A DNA stretch of 64,000 bases, taken from an uncultured Cocleimonas sp. Lineage in GTDB: Bacteria > Pseudomonadota > Gammaproteobacteria > Thiotrichales > Thiotrichaceae. The notes beneath the pieces were generated by a model that was not told where the DNA came from, searched no databases, and saw only the letters and a list, made by a program, of their open reading frames with translations. Every line of letters starts with the position of its first letter. The stretch's first letter is position 1. Positions 44,506-54,094 of this stretch are shown one piece after another. The stretch covers positions 1 through 64,000 of the forward strand of contig NZ_CANLZW010000008.1 in assembly GCF_947495625.1 (NCBI RefSeq), read 5' to 3'. A program made the position numbers and the translations under genes.

Positions 44506-46239
44506 ATGAAAATTGAAGCTCTGTTTCCTTTTCTGGCTTGGTTTAAACTCCTAAATAAAGAAACTTTTAAAGCCGACATCATTGCAGGCCTGACGGGAGC
44601 GGTCATTGTACTGCCTCAGGGTGTAGCGTTCGCTACCATTGCAGGTCTTCCTCCAGAATATGGTTTATATACGGCAATGGTTACACCCATCGTTGCTGCA
44701 TTATTTGGCTCTTCGTTTCATTTGGTTTCGGGGCCTACCACAGCAATATCCATTGTCATTTTTTCAGCGGTTAGCCACCATGCAGAACCAGGAACTCCTG
44801 AATTTGTTTCGATGGCGTTAACACTTACCTTTCTTGCCGGTGTGTATCAGTTAAGTTTTGGTTTAGCACGCTTGGGAGCGCTTGCTAATTTCGTCTCTCA
44901 TACCGTTGTCATTGGATTTACTGCGGGTGCTGCAATCCTGATTGCTACCAGTCAGATGAAAAATATCACCGGAATTCATGTACCCAAGGGAGAGTCCTTT
45001 ATTCACACCTGGGTAGATCTCGCTGTAGGTTTTACTCAAACGAATATTTACCTGGTAATAATTGCTTTAGCAACGATGATTGCAGCACTGGGCATCAAAA
45101 AATTAATTCCTCGGTCACCCTATTTGTTAATAGGAATGATTGTTGGGAGTCTGTTAGCGTTATTTTTTGGTAAGTTTACTGACGATATAAAGCTGGTAGG
45201 AGAGATCCCTCGACACTTGCCTCCTATGTCAATGCCAAACATTTCCTTTGACGCGGTTCAGCTATTAGCTTCAGAGGCATTTGCAGTTGCTTTACTAGGT
45301 TTAATCGAAGCGGTATCAATAAGTAGAGCTATTTCTACCAAGTCAGATCAACGTATAGACTCTAATCAGGAGTTTATCGGACAAGGAATGTCCAATATGG
45401 TAGGTAGCTTTTTCTCTAGTTATGCGGGGTCTGGTTCCTTTACACGATCTGGTATTAACTATGAAGCGGGTGCTAGAACGCCATTATCTGCAATTTTTGC
45501 TGCTTTATTCCTGGTTGTGATTGTTTTGTTAGTTGCACCGTTAACGGCTTATTTGCCGATCGCATCGATGGGTGGGGTAATATTACTGGTTGCCTATAAC
45601 CTGATTGATATACCGCATATAAAACAAACGCTAACATTTAGTAAATCAGAATCATCGGTATTAATTACCACGTTCCTTGCTACGTTGTTTCTTGAGCTTG
45701 AATTCGCTATTTATTTAGGTGTGTTGTTATCGCTAGTTTTGTTTTTGGCGAAAACCTCAACACCTAAAATACCTGTGCTTTCGATTGATGATGGACCAAA
45801 AAACACACATCGTAAGTTTATTGATATACGCGAAAAACCAATCTCAGAGTGTCCACAACTGAAGATTATTCGCATAGATATGTCGATTTATTTTGGTTCG
45901 GTAAATCATATCCAGAAAAAATTCGCCAAAATTTCTGACACTGAAAATATTAATCACATACTGATAGAAGCCAGTGGTATTAACTTTATCGATTTAGCGG
46001 GTTCTGAAATGCTAGTGGCTGAAAATAAGCGATTGGTTAAACAAGGTGGTGGTTTATATTTCGTCGGCATGAAGCCTGGTGTTTATGCAGATGCTGCCAA
46101 ATCTCACTTCATTAAAATGATCGGAAACGATCACTTTTTTGACTCTAAATCTCAAGCCATCAGACTTATCAAGAAAAGACTGGATGACAATAAATGCGAA
46201 AGATGCGAAGTCAAAATATTTAATGAATGTAGTAACTAA
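44506..46239 (+). CDS. SulP-family anion transporter with STAS domain
   Basis: A 577-residue protein. The SulP signature (GLTGAVIVLPQGVAFATIAGLPPEYGLYTA) opens a membrane domain of about 14 spans. GSGSFTRSGINYEAGARTP is the conserved motif of transmembrane segments 8-10. A cytoplasmic STAS domain occupies about 435-545 (LKIIRIDMSIYFGSV, GINFIDLAGSEML). SulP proteins carry sulfate, bicarbonate or dicarboxylates. Sulfate export would fit a sulfur oxidiser, but the substrate cannot be read from sequence. Confidence 0.92.
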   Translation: MKIEALFPFLAWFKLLNKETFKADIIAGLTGAVIVLPQGVAFATIAGLPPEYGLYTAMVTPIVAALFGSSFHLVSGPTTAISIVIFSAVSHHAEPGTPEFVSMALTLTFLAGVYQLSFGLARLGALANFVSHTVVIGFTAGAAILIATSQMKNITGIHVPKGESFIHTWVDLAVGFTQTNIYLVIIALATMIAALGIKKLIPRSPYLLIGMIVGSLLALFFGKFTDDIKLVGEIPRHLPPMSMPNISFDAVQLLASEAFAVALLGLIEAVSISRAISTKSDQRIDSNQEFIGQGMSNMVGSFFSSYAGSGSFTRSGINYEAGARTPLSAIFAALFLVVIVLLVAPLTAYLPIASMGGVILLVAYNLIDIPHIKQTLTFSKSESSVLITTFLATLFLELEFAIYLGVLLSLVLFLAKTSTPKIPVLSIDDGPKNTHRKFIDIREKPISECPQLKIIRIDMSIYFGSVNHIQKKFAKISDTENINHILIEASGINFIDLAGSEMLVAENKRLVKQGGGLYFVGMKPGVYADAAKSHFIKMIGNDHFFDSKSQAIRLIKKRLDDNKCERCEVKIFNECSN

Positions 46240-46286
46240 ACGAATCGAATCAATGCTTAACTAGTAGAAAAAGACAGGTCAGAAAG

Positions 46287-46535
46287 ATGCAACGAGATGA
46301 AATTCTAACAACATTAAAAACCATGGCTGAAGAAGGTAGTACGCCCGCTGAGATGTTACGTTATCTGGTTTTCAATGAAGAGATAGAGCAACAATTAGAA
46401 TGGATGAAATTGTTCTCTGAAGCGTTTGATGTAACCTTGGGTGAAGTGACTGCATTAAGCGCCTGGTGGCACGATGATAGCGCGGAACTAAACGACAATG
46501 ACATCAATGCTTATATCGCACCTTTGATAAAATAG
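46287..46535 (+). CDS. Small acidic protein, unknown
   Basis: An 82-residue acidic helical protein (MQRDEILTTLKTMAEEGSTP, MKLFSEAFDVTLGEV, ALSAWWHDDSAEL). I do not recognise it. It starts 47 bases after sulP on the same strand and may be co-transcribed. The codon use looks ordinary and the frame ends cleanly before the convergent rnf operon. Confidence 0.6.
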   Translation: MQRDEILTTLKTMAEEGSTPAEMLRYLVFNEEIEQQLEWMKLFSEAFDVTLGEVTALSAWWHDDSAELNDNDINAYIAPLIK

Positions 46536-46627
46536 TTGGCTAGAATTAAAAAGGTTTTAATTTATTGTTTGTTTTTTGTATCTGTGATTTATGCATGAAT
46601 CTATAAAATACAATCCGTAAGAAGTGA

Positions 46628-47341
46628 TTAAGACTTCAGCTTTTTATCTACAACGTTTTTCATTGCAATCAGTAAACCCATCACCAAAAATGCACCTGGC
46701 GGTAATATAGCCAATAAGAAACCCTGATATTCTTCAAAGGGTTTGATGTACCAATCCTTGGCAATATCGCCGAACATCAGTGATGCATCGGCAAATAAGG
46801 TGCCACTGCCTAATATTTCACGTATCGCGCCTAAAGCAATCAATACCAGCGTGAAACCTAATCCCATCATAAAACCATCAAGTGCGGCACGTTTAATAGT
46901 GTTTTTAGAGGCAAATGCTTCTGCACGTCCAATAATTAAACAGTTAGTAACGATCAAAGGAATAAATATGCCTAGCACGCTATGAAGCTCTGGGGTGATA
47001 GCATTCATGCTCAAATCAATCACGGTCACGATGGAAGCAATCACTAAAACATAATAAGGAATGCGAATTTCTTTGCGTACCCAGTTACGTGTAAAAGCGA
47101 TAATGATATTGGAAACGGTTAAGGTGATAATCGTTGCGATTCCAAGGCCTAAGCCATTGATCAAATTACCCGTTACTGCAAGTAGTGGGCATAGACCTAA
47201 TAATTGCACTAGTCCCGGATTATTATGCCAAAGACCATCCATAGTGATCTTCCTGCGCTCACTATTATTCCAGGCTGTTCCCTTTGGGGGTAGAGCATCG
47301 TCCAGGTCTAAACCAGTATCAGTGGGTGAAGTGGCAGACAT
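46628..47341 (-). CDS. rnfE: Rnf electron transport complex subunit E
   Basis: A 237-residue six-span membrane protein, homologous to RnfA. Typical sequences are [24 protein letters not shown] and [23 protein letters not shown], with the Cys residues of the membrane iron-sulfur cluster. An N-terminal extension of about 30 residues precedes the usual start. It shares one base with rnfG (TAATG). Confidence 0.95.
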   Translation of the reverse strand: MSATSPTDTGLDLDDALPPKGTAWNNSERRKITMDGLWHNNPGLVQLLGLCPLLAVTGNLINGLGLGIATIITLTVSNIIIAFTRNWVRKEIRIPYYVLVIASIVTVIDLSMNAITPELHSVLGIFIPLIVTNCLIIGRAEAFASKNTIKRAALDGFMMGLGFTLVLIALGAIREILGSGTLFADASLMFGDIAKDWYIKPFEEYQGFLLAILPPGAFLVMGLLIAMKNVVDKKLKS

Positions 47342-48045
47342 TATTCAGATTCCTTTAATTTTTTATTGGTTTTTAATTTATCTTTATTCTTTTGTTTGAT
47401 CTGTTGTTTAGTCAGTTTCTCAGGTTTTAACATAAACAAACCATCCATATTTTCTTGAGCATAGAGTAAGGTTGATCTGGCAGCATTGACGATAGCTCGT
47501 GGAGTGATAGTAGCGCCTGTAAACTGATCAAAATCACCACCATCCTTCTTTACCTGCCAATGTTCAATGTCAGGATTGCCTATGGATTTACCATTAAAAC
47601 CTAGTACCCAATCAGTCTTGCGGATTTCCATTTTATCGCCAAGGCCAGGTGTTTCATGGTGTTTTACCACGCGAAGTCCTTTCACTGATTTATCGTTGGC
47701 ATTGATACCCAGTAATAAAGTGATAGCCCCACTGTAACCTTTCAATGTAGTTACTTCAAAAATAGCCGTAACTGGGTTGCCTTGCATGGTTGCGAGATAG
47801 ACGGGTGTTGCATGACTAAAACCGCTTTCAGTAGGCTCAATGATGATTTTGCTGTTTGCCAAATCATTGTCATACGAACTTTCAGGTGCGATTTGGTTTA
47901 ACGCTTTCAATAGCATCTTTGCCTGATTTTCTTCAATTTTATGCTTGGTTAGACTATTTGTCGTCGCAACGAGAACAACGCTAATGAAAGCAAAAAACGC
48001 TAGCGAAGCACCAGCCTTTTTCATGGCTTCGTAATGCTTTTTCAC
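47341..48045 (-). CDS. rnfG: Rnf electron transport complex subunit G
   Basis: A 234-residue protein with one transmembrane helix at about 12-32 and a periplasmic FMN domain; the covalent flavin Thr lies in [15 protein letters not shown] (S/T-G-A-T motif). It passes electrons between the membrane and peripheral subunits. A Lys-rich C-terminal tail is present. Confidence 0.95.
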   Translation of the reverse strand: MKKHYEAMKKAGASLAFFAFISVVLVATTNSLTKHKIEENQAKMLLKALNQIAPESSYDNDLANSKIIIEPTESGFSHATPVYLATMQGNPVTAIFEVTTLKGYSGAITLLLGINANDKSVKGLRVVKHHETPGLGDKMEIRKTDWVLGFNGKSIGNPDIEHWQVKKDGGDFDQFTGATITPRAIVNAARSTLLYAQENMDGLFMLKPEKLTKQQIKQKNKDKLKTNKKLKESE

Positions 48046-48079
48046 TGTTTTACCCTGCTCAAGGCTTTATATCCTTGTG

Positions 48080-49162
48080 TCATGATTTTTTATCCTGTTT
48101 GCGTTGTGTTGCACCAGAAGAAAAGAATGACGGTTTATGACCAAATACACGGGGTTGGGTATAGTAATCAATCATTGGTACTGCCATATTCATAATCAGA
48201 ACGGCAAATGCAATTGCATCTGGATAATTACCCCAAACGCGAATGATATAGATAAAGAAGCCGATGCTGGCGCCGTAAATTAATTTACCTATTGGAGTGG
48301 TACTTGCGGATACAGGATCTGTTGCGATAAAAAAAGCACCAAGAATCGTTGCGCCGCTGGTGATGTGGAACAGAGGGCTCGCAAAGCTGTCGCCAGAAAA
48401 AATATAAAAAACGGCGGAAATAAAACCTAAAGTTCCAAGTAATGCGGCTGGTATCTGCCATTGAATTACTTTTTTGTAGAGTAACCAGATACCACCTAGG
48501 ATGAAAGCAAGGCTGCTCCATATCCAGGTATTCTGTGAAAAGGTCTGTAGATATGTTGAGCCTTCAAGCACTTTGCCATAGTCCGTACCCGCTCTAAGTC
48601 CTGTTTTTACTTCATCGAGTGGAGTCGCCATGGTAATCGCATCCCAAGCGGGCTTTTGATCACCAAAGATGAAACCCAGTTGTTCGACCAAGCCAAAGTC
48701 ATATGCGCCTAAGCCCTCGAAAGTACGGGGGTGTATCCATTGACTCATTTCAAAAGGAAAAGAAACGATAAGTACCGCAAAACCCACCATGGCGGGATTA
48801 AATGGATTGTATCCCAAACCGCCATATAGGTGCTTAGCCACAATTATGGCAAAGAAAACCCCAACAAAAATAATCCACCAGGGCACTAATGGCGGCAATG
48901 TTAGTGCGAATAACCATGCCGTGACAATTGCGCTTAGATCACTTAGAAATGGTAGTAATGGACGTTTGCGTATGATCAAGGCGAATATTTCTAGAGACAC
49001 CGCAAAAACAATCGAAATGATTACATTAAGAAATATCCCTGCACCAAAGAAGTACATCAATGTAAGTGTGCCGGGAATTAATGCAATTAACACCTGTAAC
49101 ATCACACTATTGATGTTTTGAGAGCTGTTAAAAAACGGCGATGTTTTGGTTTTGAACTTCAT
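48080..49162 (-). CDS. rnfD: Rnf electron transport complex subunit D
   Basis: A 360-residue multi-span protein. VMLQVLIALIPGTLTLMYFFG, GGLGYNPFNPAMVGFAVL and DAITMATPLD, with the Thr that carries covalent FMN in RnfD/NqrB, are present. Part of the ion-translocating core. Confidence 0.95.
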   Translation of the reverse strand: MKFKTKTSPFFNSSQNINSVMLQVLIALIPGTLTLMYFFGAGIFLNVIISIVFAVSLEIFALIIRKRPLLPFLSDLSAIVTAWLFALTLPPLVPWWIIFVGVFFAIIVAKHLYGGLGYNPFNPAMVGFAVLIVSFPFEMSQWIHPRTFEGLGAYDFGLVEQLGFIFGDQKPAWDAITMATPLDEVKTGLRAGTDYGKVLEGSTYLQTFSQNTWIWSSLAFILGGIWLLYKKVIQWQIPAALLGTLGFISAVFYIFSGDSFASPLFHITSGATILGAFFIATDPVSASTTPIGKLIYGASIGFFIYIIRVWGNYPDAIAFAVLIMNMAVPMIDYYTQPRVFGHKPSFFSSGATQRKQDKKS

Positions 49163-49165
49163 TAT

Positions 49166-50887
49166 CTATTGAGCTTCTTCTGTATTAGCTTTGGTGTTGG
49201 TCTTGCTGCTAGTTTCTTTGGTTTTAGCATCGCTCTGTTCTGATTCAGTGCGTGCCTGTTTTTTCGCTTTGGCTCTTTCCATGGCCGCTTTTATCGCATC
49301 GGCTTTTGGTGAGGAACTTTGTTCGCCATTTGCACCATTGGGTTTAGCGGCCGCTTTTTTCTCTTGCAGCGCGGCTTTGTGAGCAGCACGTTTCTCATCT
49401 CTTTCACGCTTATCTCTTTCTTTTCGATAGAGTAAGAATTCATGACGCTGTCGTGATAAATCGGCTTTTTCCAGGGCAACTTTCTGTTCGCGAATTTCAC
49501 TTTTACCAAACCTGAAATAGTCCACGAGCGGAATATGGCTTGGGCACACATAGCTGCAACAGCCACAATCGATGCAATCTCTGAGGCTATGATCTTCTGC
49601 TTTCTCGAAATCTTTAGCGCGGATATGCCAGTACAGTTGTTGCGGTAGCAATTTAACCGGACATACTTCCATGCACTTACCACAACGGATGCATGGCAGA
49701 GTTGGCTGATTTGAAAAAGCCGGATTTGATTCACGCAACGATGTCGCTGATATAAACAGTGCACAGTTAGTAGCTTTGATTACTGGTACATCATCATCCG
49801 GTATGGCAAAACCCATCATGGGACCACCCATAATCAAATTTTCCGCCATTTTGGTATATCCGCCAGCTTGTTGTGCCAGATGACTAAATGGTGTACCTAT
49901 TAATACTTCGAAGTTTTGTGGGTGTTGAATGCCATTACCAGTAACAGTAATAATACGTGATAATAAAGGCTCGCCCAGATAGATTGCTTTGTAGATGCTA
50001 TAAGTTGTGCCCACATTCGAACACATCAACCCTAGCTCAATCGGTAGGCCACCTGATCTGACTTCTTTGCCTGTGAGTATTTCGATTAACTGTTTTTCGC
50101 CACCGCTTGGATAAATGGTAGGAATAGCGATAACTTCTATATCTGAAAAATCAGCGGTTGCTGCACGCATGGCAGCAATGGCTTCGGGTTTATTATCTTC
50201 AATCGCAATCTGGCAATTTTCAGGTTTAATTAACGTTTGTATTACCTGAATGCCTTTCACAATATCAGCACTACGGTCCTGCATTAAACGATCATCGCAA
50301 GTGATATAGGGTTCGCATTCAGCGCCATTGATTATCAATGTTTTGATTTTATTTTTATTCTGCTGGCTCGCGCCCGCTAACTTAACCGCCGTTGGAAAAA
50401 CTGCACCACCTAGGCCGACAATGCCTGCTTGTTCAATTCGGTCTAATAACTCAGAATAATCAGCATTCGCTGGATCTTCAATAGGCGTTAGCTTGTAATC
50501 TCCCCAGTCATCTTTTCCATCAGTGTCGATAACCGCACATATCTCTGTAAGACCAGATGGGTGCGGGATAGAGTGCTCACCAATAAAGCTTATTTTGCCA
50601 GAAGTAGGCGCATGGATAGCGGCACTAATAAAATCGGATTTTTCTGCAATTAATTGACCTTTTTTTACCTTATCTCCAACGCTAACTACCAGCTCGGCAG
50701 TTTTACCAATGTGTTGGTGGATAGGAACAATTAATCTCTCTGGTATGCCCGCAAATTCAATCGGTTTCTGATTCGAATCTTTTTTATGAAAAGGTGGATG
50801 TACACCACCATGAAACTTATATAGTTTAATGTTCTGTGATAACCGCAGAGCAGTAGTTGATGGGTTTGTAGAAAGAGAAGCATTCAT
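49166..50887 (-). CDS. rnfC: Rnf electron transport complex subunit C
   Basis: A 573-residue peripheral subunit with the flavin/NADH region GIVGLGGAVFPTAVKLA and two 4Fe-4S motifs, CIRCGKCMEVCP and CIDCGCCSYVCP. The C-terminal 130 residues are a charged Ala/Lys/Glu tail (KKAAAKPNGANGEQ), common in RnfC. It likely takes electrons to or from NADH. Confidence 0.96.
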   Translation of the reverse strand: MNASLSTNPSTTALRLSQNIKLYKFHGGVHPPFHKKDSNQKPIEFAGIPERLIVPIHQHIGKTAELVVSVGDKVKKGQLIAEKSDFISAAIHAPTSGKISFIGEHSIPHPSGLTEICAVIDTDGKDDWGDYKLTPIEDPANADYSELLDRIEQAGIVGLGGAVFPTAVKLAGASQQNKNKIKTLIINGAECEPYITCDDRLMQDRSADIVKGIQVIQTLIKPENCQIAIEDNKPEAIAAMRAATADFSDIEVIAIPTIYPSGGEKQLIEILTGKEVRSGGLPIELGLMCSNVGTTYSIYKAIYLGEPLLSRIITVTGNGIQHPQNFEVLIGTPFSHLAQQAGGYTKMAENLIMGGPMMGFAIPDDDVPVIKATNCALFISATSLRESNPAFSNQPTLPCIRCGKCMEVCPVKLLPQQLYWHIRAKDFEKAEDHSLRDCIDCGCCSYVCPSHIPLVDYFRFGKSEIREQKVALEKADLSRQRHEFLLYRKERDKRERDEKRAAHKAALQEKKAAAKPNGANGEQSSSPKADAIKAAMERAKAKKQARTESEQSDAKTKETSSKTNTKANTEEAQ

Positions 50888-50889
50888 CT

Positions 50890-51615
50890 TTATGCTGCTC
50901 CTCTTTTTGACTCATTGTTAGAGTCACTTGATTCGGTTACATTTTTTGTATTTACAGAATCTGTTTTATTTTCTGCTGCAGTACTTTGTGTATCATTAGA
51001 TGGCTTGGTTTTTACCTCGACTGATGACTCTTTAATTGGCGTCTCAATGATAGTAGGAACGGTATGATAGGTCTTTTCAATCGATTTTGGCTCTATCCAC
51101 TTCCAGCTTTGTGGTGTCTTCTTGATGGGCTCCATTACGATACAATCAACCGGGCAGGGTGGAAGACATAATTCGCAACCGGTACATTCGGATTCAATCA
51201 CTGTGTGCATCAGTTTTGCAGCGCCAACAATGGCATCTACAGGACACGCTTGAATACACAGTGTGCAGCCAATGCAATCCTTTTCGATGATGACCGCAAC
51301 TTCGGGTGATTCTGGAGCAGCTTCGGCTTCTTCATCGAGTTCCATGGGCTCAACATCCAGTAAATCAGCCAAAGCTAAAATAGTGGTTTCGCCACCTGGA
51401 GGACATTTGTTGATTGGGGCTTCGCCTTTGGCAATAGCTTCAGCGTATGGTCGACAACCTGCATAACTACATTGGCCGCATTGAGTTTGCGGCAGCAGGC
51501 TATCTACTTGATCGGATAATGGATCACCTTCGACTTTGAACTTGACTGATGCATAACCCAGTACCAATCCAAAGAAGACCGCGAGGCCAACCAATATGAT
51601 AATTGCCGTTAACAT
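50890..51615 (-). CDS. rnfB: Rnf electron transport complex subunit B
   Basis: A 241-residue ferredoxin-type subunit: an N-terminal membrane helix, the Fes domain [19 protein letters not shown] with CPPGG, and two ferredoxin motifs, [12 protein letters not shown] and [13 protein letters not shown] Ser/Thr/Asn-rich C-terminal extension of about 55 residues follows. Confidence 0.96.
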   Translation of the reverse strand: MLTAIIILVGLAVFFGLVLGYASVKFKVEGDPLSDQVDSLLPQTQCGQCSYAGCRPYAEAIAKGEAPINKCPPGGETTILALADLLDVEPMELDEEAEAAPESPEVAVIIEKDCIGCTLCIQACPVDAIVGAAKLMHTVIESECTGCELCLPPCPVDCIVMEPIKKTPQSWKWIEPKSIEKTYHTVPTIIETPIKESSVEVKTKPSNDTQSTAAENKTDSVNTKNVTESSDSNNESKRGAA

Positions 51616-51616
51616 A

Positions 51617-52198
51617 TTAACCCTTGATCAAACCTGTAAAGCCCATAAAAGCGAGTGCCATTAAACCTGCTGTTATCATGCCAATAGCATTGCCTTGAAA
51701 AGCTTCAGGAACATCTGCCGCCGCCAGACGTTCGCGCATAGCGGCAAATAAAACTAAAACCAGAGTGAAACCAAGCGCAGAACCGAAACCGTACAAGGCA
51801 GATTCTATGAAGTTGTTAGACTGCTGAACATTCAATAATGCGACACCTAAAACAGCGCAATTAGTTGTTATCAATGGTAAGTAAATGCCTAAAACATTGT
51901 GTAATAACGGGCTGGTTTTATGCACCACCAATTCAGTAAAGCCAACGATAGCGGCTATCACCAGAATAAAACTAATGGTGCGTAAATATTCAAGGTCAAA
52001 AGGCGCTAATAGATACTCGTGAACCAGGTAACTTGAAATGGAAGAAAGGGTGAGTACAAACGTTGTTGCCAAGCCCATACCCATAGCTGTTTCGAGTTTG
52101 CGTGAAACGCCCATAAACGGACACAAGCCAAGAAACTGAGCGAGAACAATATTGTTCACCCAAACGGTGCCGACAATGATAAGTAGGTATTCAGTCAT
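51617..52198 (-). CDS. rnfA: Rnf electron transport complex subunit A
   Basis: A 193-residue six-span membrane protein with [21 protein letters not shown] and [15 protein letters not shown], the paired Cys motifs characteristic of RnfA/NqrE. First gene of rnfABCDGE; the downstream nth gene found in E. coli is not present after rnfE. Confidence 0.96.
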   Translation of the reverse strand: MTEYLLIIVGTVWVNNIVLAQFLGLCPFMGVSRKLETAMGMGLATTFVLTLSSISSYLVHEYLLAPFDLEYLRTISFILVIAAIVGFTELVVHKTSPLLHNVLGIYLPLITTNCAVLGVALLNVQQSNNFIESALYGFGSALGFTLVLVLFAAMRERLAAADVPEAFQGNAIGMITAGLMALAFMGFTGLIKG

Positions 52199-52399
52199 TA
52201 TGTAAGTGCTACTAATTTAGCTGTTTGTGATGCGTGATGAAAAATCCCATCACTGTAAAAAGAGCGGTATTTTGACATATTTGGGCGATAAACCTAACTG
52301 ATTTTATAGGGAGAGGATATAAAACATACTAACTTTGTTGGTTATTCCGATATGAGTCATGAAAGTGATCATTTATTTTATTTATTCGTTCAAAAGTGC

Positions 52400-52427
52400 T
52401 TGATATGTTAGCAAATAATAATATACT
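52400..52427 (+). promoter_or_regulatory. Sigma-70 promoter of a candidate small RNA
   Basis: TTGATA (52400-52405), a 16-base spacer and TATACT (52422-52427). It points away from rnfA and towards an otherwise unexplained intrinsic terminator about 105 bases downstream. Confidence 0.65.
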
Positions 52428-52433
52428 TAATTT

Positions 52434-52537
52434 TGATCTTTTCGATGCATTCTTGTTGATGGGTATTTAATAAGAGTGGGAATAGATCGTTAATACCCTC
52501 CTAGCGGTTGGCGCTCCTTTTTGGGGCGTCTTTTTTT
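52434..52537 (+). ncRNA. Candidate trans-acting small RNA, about 104 nt
   Basis: A promoter and a strong intrinsic terminator enclose this stretch, with no open frame between them. A 7-bp stem (GGGTATT at 52461, AATACCC at 52492) is followed by a single-stranded CCTCCTAGCGG, which is anti-Shine-Dalgarno-like, and then the terminator hairpin. This layout (stem-loop, unpaired C-rich seed, terminator) is typical of sRNAs that block ribosome binding sites. No family was recognised. The remainder of the 52199-52615 gap holds the presumed rnf promoter and a repeat copy. Confidence 0.55.
52510..52537 (+). terminator. Orphan plus-strand intrinsic terminator
   Basis: GGCGCTCC, loop TTTTT and GGGGCGTC pair over eight positions including two G-T pairs, followed by seven T. 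No plus-strand protein gene ends here, so it marks the end of a non-coding transcript. Confidence 0.85.
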
Positions 52538-52560
52538 GCCTGAAATAAAGGGCAACATTA

Positions 52561-52590
52561 GAAAAAGTGCCTAAAAGTAGGGGGGTGACT
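52561..52590 (+). repeat. Copy of the intergenic repeat
   Basis: GAAAAAGTG, then CCTAAAAGTAGGGGGGTGAC, then TAAA. It lies 26 bases beyond the stop of the minus-strand EamA gene and could act as its terminator when read on the minus strand. Confidence 0.87.
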
Positions 52591-52615
52591 AAATGATAGC
52601 CATCTAACGTATTTC

Positions 52616-53494
52616 TTAAGCTATATTCTTCTGTAGCTGCTTCTTCTCTCGATTAGCGATTAGGAATGAGGACATACCTGCCAGAATCAATGTAATCAAA
52701 CCAATCAAACTTAATTGATCAGGCCAGGTATTGAATACCACCACGCCAAAGAAAGTCGCGGCAACTAATTGAATATAGACAAACGGGGCAATGACACTTG
52801 CCGGCAATTGACGGCTGGCTTCTATAATTAAAAGATTGCCGATTGCAGAACATAAAGAGCTTAGTAAGATCAGCAATGATAGATTCATATTAAGTTCTGG
52901 CATTTCTTTAATCCCAAACGGTGTTAATACGAAACTGCCAATGACCAGAGTAGAGATTAAAATCAGTCGCGGTCTAAATGTGCCTGCCAACCATCTGTTT
53001 GTCACCAGAAAAAATCCGTAAAATGTACCTGCCATTACAGCATAGATCATGCCAGTACTCATATCAAAGCCCGGTTTAATCACCAGTAGCGCGCCGCCAA
53101 AACCAATAAACAATAGAATTGAGCGTACTAGAGTAATAGGTTCTTTAAGAAATATGGCGGCGATAAAGTAAGATAAAATCGGGCCGATAAAAAATGCGCC
53201 AAATACATTGGCAATGGATTCTGTTTTAACGGCGGTAAGAATTGAAGAGACTGCGCCAATGAAAAGTGCGGCGCGAATCAGTAATCGCAAATCTAGAAAA
53301 TGACGTAATTCTGACAATTTTAGTCCGCTAAAAGGCAGTAAACAAATAGCGCCAATAACAAAACGGGACCAGGCAACATAAATTGGGGTAACCCCTTGTT
53401 GCATCAGTAATTTCCCTGCAGTATCACCCAGCGGTATAAGCGTCATCGCCAGTAAAATCATTGCTATAAATAGCAATTTATTATTCGAAGTCAT
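52616..53494 (-). CDS. EamA-family (DMT) transporter
   Basis: A 292-residue protein of ten predicted transmembrane segments in two EamA halves (AMILLAMTLIPLGDTAGKLLMQQGVTP; GTFYGFFLVTNRWLAG). Family members export metabolites or drugs; the substrate cannot be assigned. The gene is flanked by repeat copies on both sides. Confidence 0.85.
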   Translation of the reverse strand: MTSNNKLLFIAMILLAMTLIPLGDTAGKLLMQQGVTPIYVAWSRFVIGAICLLPFSGLKLSELRHFLDLRLLIRAALFIGAVSSILTAVKTESIANVFGAFFIGPILSYFIAAIFLKEPITLVRSILLFIGFGGALLVIKPGFDMSTGMIYAVMAGTFYGFFLVTNRWLAGTFRPRLILISTLVIGSFVLTPFGIKEMPELNMNLSLLILLSSLCSAIGNLLIIEASRQLPASVIAPFVYIQLVAATFFGVVVFNTWPDQLSLIGLITLILAGMSSFLIANREKKQLQKNIA

Positions 53495-53628
53495 GGGTAA
53501 AAGACAGCCCTTTGTTAAAGCCTGGTTGAACAGCGAAGAGAAAAACTAAAAGATGAGTGATTATGATTTGACAGTTGCAGTCTAATGCTAAAGCAAATAA
53601 TCGTGTTTAACGTTTTAAACAATAAAAC

Positions 53629-53662
53629 GAAAAACACGCTAAAAGTAGGGGGGTGACCTTTA
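53629..53662 (+). repeat. Copy of the intergenic repeat, touching the bolA stop codon
   Basis: GAAAAACACG, CTAAAAGTAGGGGGGTGAC and CTTTA. It overlaps the stop codon of the minus-strand bolA-like gene, so it forms the very start of that gene's 3' untranslated region. Confidence 0.85.
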
Positions 53663-53965
53663 CTTACTTCCTCCACCACATTCGGGTGAATCAGCCACTT
53701 TACCAGCTTTTTCAAAGTATTCATCGGGTGTCATGGTATGTAGGGCTAATGCATGAATCTGTTGTAGTTCATCCGCCAGGGCTGCATTGATCATACGGTG
53801 ACGGGCAATCAGCATTTTTCCATCAAAGGCATCACTTACGGCTACCACTTTAAAATGAGATTCAGTCGCTGGGCCACTATGCATATGACTTTCATTGATT
53901 ACTTCTAAAACTTCCGGAGAAAGGGCTTCGTTTAATTTTTCTTCGATAATGGTCTGCATATTCAT
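53660..53965 (-). CDS. BolA-family protein
   Basis: A 101-residue BolA fold: INESHMHSGPATESHFKVVAVSDAFDGK with the conserved His, then LIARHRMINAALADELQQIHALALHTMTPDEY. BolA proteins pair with monothiol glutaredoxins in iron-sulfur cluster handling and affect morphology. The usual grxD is not adjacent. The C-terminus has ECGGG with a Cys. Followed directly by a repeat copy. Confidence 0.92.
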   Translation of the reverse strand: MNMQTIIEEKLNEALSPEVLEVINESHMHSGPATESHFKVVAVSDAFDGKMLIARHRMINAALADELQQIHALALHTMTPDEYFEKAGKVADSPECGGGSK

Positions 53966-54094
53966 AGTTTTGGCTCTGTATTAGTCGCTGTTCTTTAAAA
54001 AGCTATTATGCGGCTTAGATAATTTTAAACAAGATGATTTCGATGGTGCATAAAAATTAGATTCACTGATTGATTCAATTATTTATTCACCGAT

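Noticed and set aside
48285-48521. 78-residue frame within rnfD
   Set aside because: Shadow of rnfD in another frame; His/Arg/Cys-rich without a domain.
53515-53724. 69-residue minus-strand frame between EamA and bolA
   Set aside because: It overlaps the end of bolA in another frame and covers a repeat copy; no family resemblance.
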